Assembly (NCBI GenBank): GCA_903958285.1
Contig: CAJBSR010000371.1
Span: 1-26,271 of the forward strand
Origin: an uncultured Sphingomonadales bacterium
Lineage (GTDB): Bacteria > Pseudomonadota > Alphaproteobacteria > Sphingomonadales > Sphingomonadaceae
Reading direction: 5' to 3'
DNA length: 26,271 bases
Position numbers and translations under genes: made by a program. How positions within the stretch are numbered: position 1 is the first letter of the stretch; each line of letters starts with the position of its first letter. The notes beneath the pieces were generated by a model, which saw only the letters and a program-made list of their open reading frames with translations, was not told the origin of the DNA and ran no database searches. This document shows positions 22,927 through 26,271 of this stretch, piece after piece.

Positions 22927-23696
22927 TGCGGATCGCCACCTATAACGTCAACGGCATCAAGGCCCGTCTTCCCCGACTGATCGAGTGGCTGGGCGAACAA
23001 AAGCCAGATATCGTCTGCCTGCAGGAACTCAAGTCGAGCGACGACACGCTGCCCATCGCTGACATTGAGGCAGCTGGATATCACGGCGTCTTCCATGGCC
23101 AAAAGGGCTTTAATGGCGTCGCTATCCTCGCACGCGGCGAAAAACCGGTTGAGGTCCAAAAGGGCCTGAACGGTGAACCTGAAGATGAGCATAGCCGCTA
23201 TATCGAGGTCGATGCCTTCGGCATCCGCGTGGCGTCCATCTACCTCCCCAATGGCAATCCGCAGCCGGGACCGAAATTCGATTACAAGTTGCGCTGGTTC
23301 GATCGGCTGACCGCGCGGGCGGCGGAGTTGCTGGCGCTCGAGATCCCCGTAGTTTTGGCTGGAGACTATAACGTCATCCCGACCGATGAGGACATCGCCA
23401 ACCCCAAGGCAATGATCGACGATGCGTTGATGCAGCCGGAAAGCCGCGCCGCCTTCCGCCGCCTCTCCGCGCTCGGCCTGACTGATGCGCTGGAGTCTCG
23501 CCACCCCAAGGGACGGCTTTGGACATTCTGGGATTATCAGGCCGGCGCATGGCAGCGGGACGCCGGATTCCGGATCGACCATCTGATGCTCTCGCCCGAA
23601 GCTGCTGACCGCTTGGTCGATGCCGGTGTCGACAAAGAGTATCGCGGCCGGGAAAAGGCGAGCGACCATGCCGCAACATGGATTGTGCTGGATTGA
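22926..23696 (+). CDS. xth: Exodeoxyribonuclease III
   Basis: A base-excision repair enzyme with AP endonuclease and 3'-5' exonuclease activity. The 256 residues contain the endonuclease/exonuclease/phosphatase motifs: N7 in TYNVNGIK, E34 in CLQELKSSD, the AGDYNVIPTDEDI block (145-157, with D147 and N149), RIDHLMLS (216-223, with D218) and the catalytic SDH at 246-248. The start at 22926 is preferred over an open frame from 22902 because it overlaps the erpA stop and gives the standard MRIATYNVNG N-terminus. The hydrolase gene that follows starts before its stop codon. Confidence 0.95.
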   Translation: MRIATYNVNGIKARLPRLIEWLGEQKPDIVCLQELKSSDDTLPIADIEAAGYHGVFHGQKGFNGVAILARGEKPVEVQKGLNGEPEDEHSRYIEVDAFGIRVASIYLPNGNPQPGPKFDYKLRWFDRLTARAAELLALEIPVVLAGDYNVIPTDEDIANPKAMIDDALMQPESRAAFRRLSALGLTDALESRHPKGRLWTFWDYQAGAWQRDAGFRIDHLMLSPEAADRLVDAGVDKEYRGREKASDHAATWIVLD

Positions 23697-24448
23697 ATGC
23701 CGTCCCACCGCTCGTTTACTTGCACGGCCTGCCCGGTGGCCCTGACGAGCTAAAACTGGTTTCGGACATAGCAGGGGCCTTCGCGCCGGACCTGCGCGAC
23801 GGGCCTGCGGCAGATCAGATCATAGCCCGGTTCGGCGCCACCCCAGTCACTCTAATTGGCTTTTCGCTCGGTGCGATTGGCGCCATGCGCTTTGCAGCCG
23901 ACCATCCATCACGGATTGCGCATCTCCATCTGATCGCGCCTGCCGCACCGCTCGAGCTAGGTGATTTTTTGAAAGACATGGCAGGCGGGCCCATCTTTCG
24001 CATGGCGCGAGACCACCCTTGGCTGTTCCATCTTGTAACGCGCGTGCAGGGTCTGGTGGCGCGGATCGCCCCAGATTTCTTCGCGCGGCAGGTGTTCGCC
24101 TTGTCACAGGGCAAAGACGCGCCGCTTGCGGCCGACCCGGCCTTCCGGCACGACTGGTCTGCCGTTGCGCAAAAATGTCTCAGCGGAGGGGCTGCCGCCT
24201 ATCGGGCAGAGATCACCGCATATGTCGGCCCTTGGTCAGGCGTGCTCGCCCGCGTCGGCGTACCGACCACCCTCTGGTATGGCACGGCGGACAATTGGGT
24301 GCCGCCCGCCATGGCCGAAGCGCTTGCACAGGCGCTCCCCAATGTGGCGTGTGTCCGCCAGATTATGGACGGATCGCATTATTCGACATTGGCAGCGGCC
24401 TTACCGCACATCACGGCGCCCTCGGTCGATCAGAGCGCCTTTTCGTAA
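23678..24448 (+). CDS. Alpha/beta hydrolase
   Basis: A cytoplasmic serine hydrolase of unknown substrate, 256 residues. The fold is plain: VYLHGLPGGPDE (13-24) with the HG oxyanion motif, nucleophile elbow GFSLGA with S63, D205 in YGTADNWVPP and H234 in DGSHYSTL. The start is uncertain: ATG 23678 overlaps xth by 19 bases, while TTG 23693 gives a TTGA overlap and a tighter N-terminus (251 residues). Neither has a clear ribosome site. The 3' end overlaps the end of the opposite-strand GNAT-like gene by 19 bases (24430-24448). Confidence 0.87.
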   Translation: MDCAGLNAVPPLVYLHGLPGGPDELKLVSDIAGAFAPDLRDGPAADQIIARFGATPVTLIGFSLGAIGAMRFAADHPSRIAHLHLIAPAAPLELGDFLKDMAGGPIFRMARDHPWLFHLVTRVQGLVARIAPDFFARQVFALSQGKDAPLAADPAFRHDWSAVAQKCLSGGAAAYRAEITAYVGPWSGVLARVGVPTTLWYGTADNWVPPAMAEALAQALPNVACVRQIMDGSHYSTLAAALPHITAPSVDQSAFS

Positions 24449-25587
24449 ACGCGGTAGACCTTGTTGACCGTGCCGCCCACGGCTTCGCCCACCGATCGCA
24501 TCGGACCGTTGGACGCCAGCACCCAGCCGAAATCGCCCTGTGTCGCACCAAATTTCGATGCGGCATCCCGCCGGATATATTCGATCATCATCATGGCGAG
24601 CTGGCTGGCGAGGCGTGAGCTCTGGTGCTTCTTCAGCACCCCCATCAGCGGGACGCGCATCGTCCGCACCTTAGGCGCGCGCAACCACCAGAGCAGCTTG
24701 GCCCAATTGAACGGGAAGAGCGCCCCGTTGAAGCCTTTGGTCTTTTCATTGAGATCCGGGATTGTCATCATGAAGGCGACAGGCTCACCATCCACCTCCG
24801 CCACACGGATCAAATCTTCATAGACAATCGGCTTCAGCTTCTTGCCCGCATAGGCAATTTCAGCCGGGGTAAACGGCACGAAGCCCCAATTGTCTGACCA
24901 AGCGTCATTCAAAATGCCGATGATGAGCGCGGCTTCTTCATCGAAGCGGCTTTTGTCGACGCGGCGGATGCGAATACGCTCGCTCTTATCTCCCATCGCG
25001 ACAAGGCGATTGACGAGTTCGGGGAAGCCATCGGCAATCGGCACGGCGTAGGTGAACAGATCTTGCACGCCGCCATAGCCAGCCGCTTCAACCCACGCCT
25101 GATAGGACGCAGCGTTGAAGCCCATCATGGCGACAGGCGGCGTATTGAACCCATCGACCAGCAGCCCGATTTCATCCCAATAGGAGAAGCTCAACGGCCC
25201 CATTGAGCGGTTCATGCCCTTGGTACGGAGCCAGTCTGCGGCGGCGTCGAGCAGCGCCTTGGCGGTCGCTTCATCCTCGGCTTCCAAGAAACCCCAAAAG
25301 CCGACCCCCGGCCCCATGCCCTGTTCAGGCGGCTGGGCGAGCGCAAGCTGATCAATATGCGCGGTGATCCGGCCAACAACCTGCCCGCCGCGTTCCGCCA
25401 GAAAGAGTTGCGCTTCTCCATGTTCAAACCAGGGGTTTTTGCCCGGCGTGATCAGGCCATAAACCTCATCCTTCAGCGGCGGGACCCAATTGGGGTCCTT
25501 GGCATAAAGCCGGAAAGGCAGATCAACAAAGGCCGCGCGGTCCGCTTTGGTTTTGACCGGACGCACGCTCAAACTGATCTGGGTCAA
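24430..25587 (-). CDS. GNAT-like N-acyltransferase family protein
   Basis: A 385-residue protein of a family common in sphingomonads and caulobacters, often labelled N-acetyltransferase or, doubtfully, dATP pyrophosphohydrolase. Visible features are an N-terminal block with DLPFRLYAKDPNWVPPLKDE, two acetyltransferase-fold halves (about 10-150 and 200-380), a conserved WSDNWGFVPFTPAEI, the PVAFMMTIPDLNE strand, and a C-terminal YEKAL. No nudix or nucleotide-hydrolase motif is seen. Start: TTG 25587 with AAGGGAG eight bases upstream is preferred; an upstream TTG at 25650 would add 21 residues unlike the family start. Bacterial ceramide synthase is a GNAT-type enzyme of similar size, so that role is possible but unproven. 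It is divergent from a fatty acid desaturase. Confidence 0.82.
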   Translation of the reverse strand: MTQISLSVRPVKTKADRAAFVDLPFRLYAKDPNWVPPLKDEVYGLITPGKNPWFEHGEAQLFLAERGGQVVGRITAHIDQLALAQPPEQGMGPGVGFWGFLEAEDEATAKALLDAAADWLRTKGMNRSMGPLSFSYWDEIGLLVDGFNTPPVAMMGFNAASYQAWVEAAGYGGVQDLFTYAVPIADGFPELVNRLVAMGDKSERIRIRRVDKSRFDEEAALIIGILNDAWSDNWGFVPFTPAEIAYAGKKLKPIVYEDLIRVAEVDGEPVAFMMTIPDLNEKTKGFNGALFPFNWAKLLWWLRAPKVRTMRVPLMGVLKKHQSSRLASQLAMMMIEYIRRDAASKFGATQGDFGWVLASNGPMRSVGEAVGGTVNKVYRVYEKAL

Positions 25588-25765
25588 TGCCTCGGCTCCC
25601 TTCGCCCGCGATGAAGGCTGCCAAGTCCCGCCTTCTTGAAGCGATGTCAAGGCAGCGGATATGAAACTGGTCCTATGGAAGGGGTCAATGCAGGCAGGTC
25701 GTCCTACCCGCCATCATCCTGCCACGATGATCTCGTCTAAGGGCGGAGAGAGATTTGGAATCGAT
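25588..25765. promoter_or_regulatory. Divergent region between the GNAT-like gene and the desaturase
   Basis: No gene is seen here with the preferred starts. It must contain two promoters but no clear -35/-10 pair stands out. Two small dyads overlap: GGCAGG (25693-25698) with CCTGCC (25718-25723), and ATCATC (25713-25718) with GATGAT (25726-25731), which could be a regulator site. Confidence 0.3.
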
Positions 25766-26271
25766 ATGAAAACTTCGCTCCTTTCCGCTGACGAAGCGGG
25801 CGCCACCGGCGCGCAGAAGACCGCAGCTATCCCGCTCTCGCAGCATCCCGACGATGCCGCGATGATCCGCGCGGCTGCCGAACTGACACGCGATCTCTCG
25901 GCCGCACGGCCCGAATATTATTGGCCTGATTTTCTCGCCTGCACGCTTGTGGGCTATGCCGCCCTAGCCATGGCCATCACGGCAGAAACGACCGGCGGCT
26001 TGCTCGGCTGGGCCGCGCTCGCCATTGCGACGCTCTATCGCGCGGGCCTCTTCATTCATGAACTCACGCATATCCGCCCGACTGCGCTGCCCGGCTTCCG
26101 TTTTGCCTGGAACGCGCTCATCGGTGTGCCGCTTTTGGTGCCGTCCTTCATGTATGAAGGGGTGCACAGCCTGCACCATGCCCGCACGCGGTATGGCACG
26201 AAGGAAGACCCTGAATATCTGCCATTGGCGCTGATGAAGCCCTGGACCGTGCCGCTGTTTGTGATCGTTTC
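25766..26271 (+). CDS. Fatty acid desaturase family protein, C-terminus outside the window
   Basis: A membrane di-iron enzyme that puts double bonds or hydroxyl groups into acyl chains. The first 168 residues are present. After a hydrophilic tail (1-50) come a membrane region (about 56-95), the first histidine box HELTH (98-102), another hydrophobic stretch (about 113-130) and the second box HSLHH (134-138). The third box lies beyond the window, so the subfamily (acyl-lipid, sphingolipid or carotenoid-type) cannot be settled. Start is ATG 25766; TTTGGAA sits about six bases upstream and GGAGAGAG about 13. It is divergent from the GNAT-like gene, 178 bases away. Confidence 0.9.
   Translation, partial: MKTSLLSADEAGATGAQKTAAIPLSQHPDDAAMIRAAAELTRDLSAARPEYYWPDFLACTLVGYAALAMAITAETTGGLLGWAALAIATLYRAGLFIHELTHIRPTALPGFRFAWNALIGVPLLVPSFMYEGVHSLHHARTRYGTKEDPEYLPLALMKPWTVPLFVIV

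Noticed and set aside
22836..23708. 290-codon open frame antisense to xth and the erpA end
   Set aside because: Opposite a fully motif-supported exonuclease; no ribosome site or domain supports it.
1..26271. CRISPR array, tRNA, insertion sequence or prophage
   Set aside because: No regularly spaced direct repeats, no cloverleaf sequence, and no transposase, integrase or phage structural gene were seen.

Overview
The window reads as chromosomal DNA of a sphingomonad (Alphaproteobacteria, Sphingomonadales). Supporting signs are the high GC content with dense, co-directional, overlapping genes, a large TonB-dependent receptor with an EIIVTAQR-type TonB box, a PEPxxWA-type C-terminal sorting protein, the argS–SPOR–nagZ–scpAB–tatABC gene order known from alphaproteobacteria, and a glnE–bcp–DUF455–M23 run. 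I see no plasmid, phage, IS or CRISPR signature. Most of the window is housekeeping DNA.

Layout. 1-2019: 5' part of a TonB-dependent receptor (minus strand; its C-terminus lies outside). 2318-2899: folE. 2915-4082: MarR-like regulator and alpha/beta hydrolase (minus strand). 4173-6657: Fe-S operon of two different cysteine desulfurases and a [2Fe-2S] ferredoxin, joined by ATGA overlaps. 6689-6777: the SRP RNA gene (ffs) with its own promoter across the ferredoxin stop codon. 6855-8887: dnaX-ybaB. 8970-10472: PEP-CTERM protein and mtgA (minus strand). 10586-16955: argS, SPOR protein, nagZ, scpA, scpB, tatA, tatB, tatC. 16971-17166: a dRS3-like palindromic repeat and a 42-residue entericidin-type lipoprotein. 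17213-22448: glnE, bcp, DUF455 protein and an M23 peptidase. 22470-22540: a second, intact copy of the repeat. 22600-24448: erpA, xth, alpha/beta hydrolase. 24430-25587: GNAT-like protein (minus strand). 25766-26271: 5' part of a fatty acid desaturase.

How the genes fit together. Four themes recur: Fe-S assembly and electron transfer (two desulfurases, ferredoxin, ErpA), replication and chromosome care (DnaX, YbaB, ScpAB, Xth), cell wall and division (MtgA, NagZ, SPOR protein, M23 peptidase), and protein export (SRP RNA, TatABC).

No clear-cut new system is visible. The points most worth a second look are the composite palindromic repeat and its decayed copy beside tatC, a 13-bp perfect inverted repeat between mtgA and argS, the coupled pair of diverged desulfurases, the small lipoprotein, and the GNAT-fold protein facing a desaturase. 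The last could belong to sphingolipid acylation, but that is a hypothesis only.
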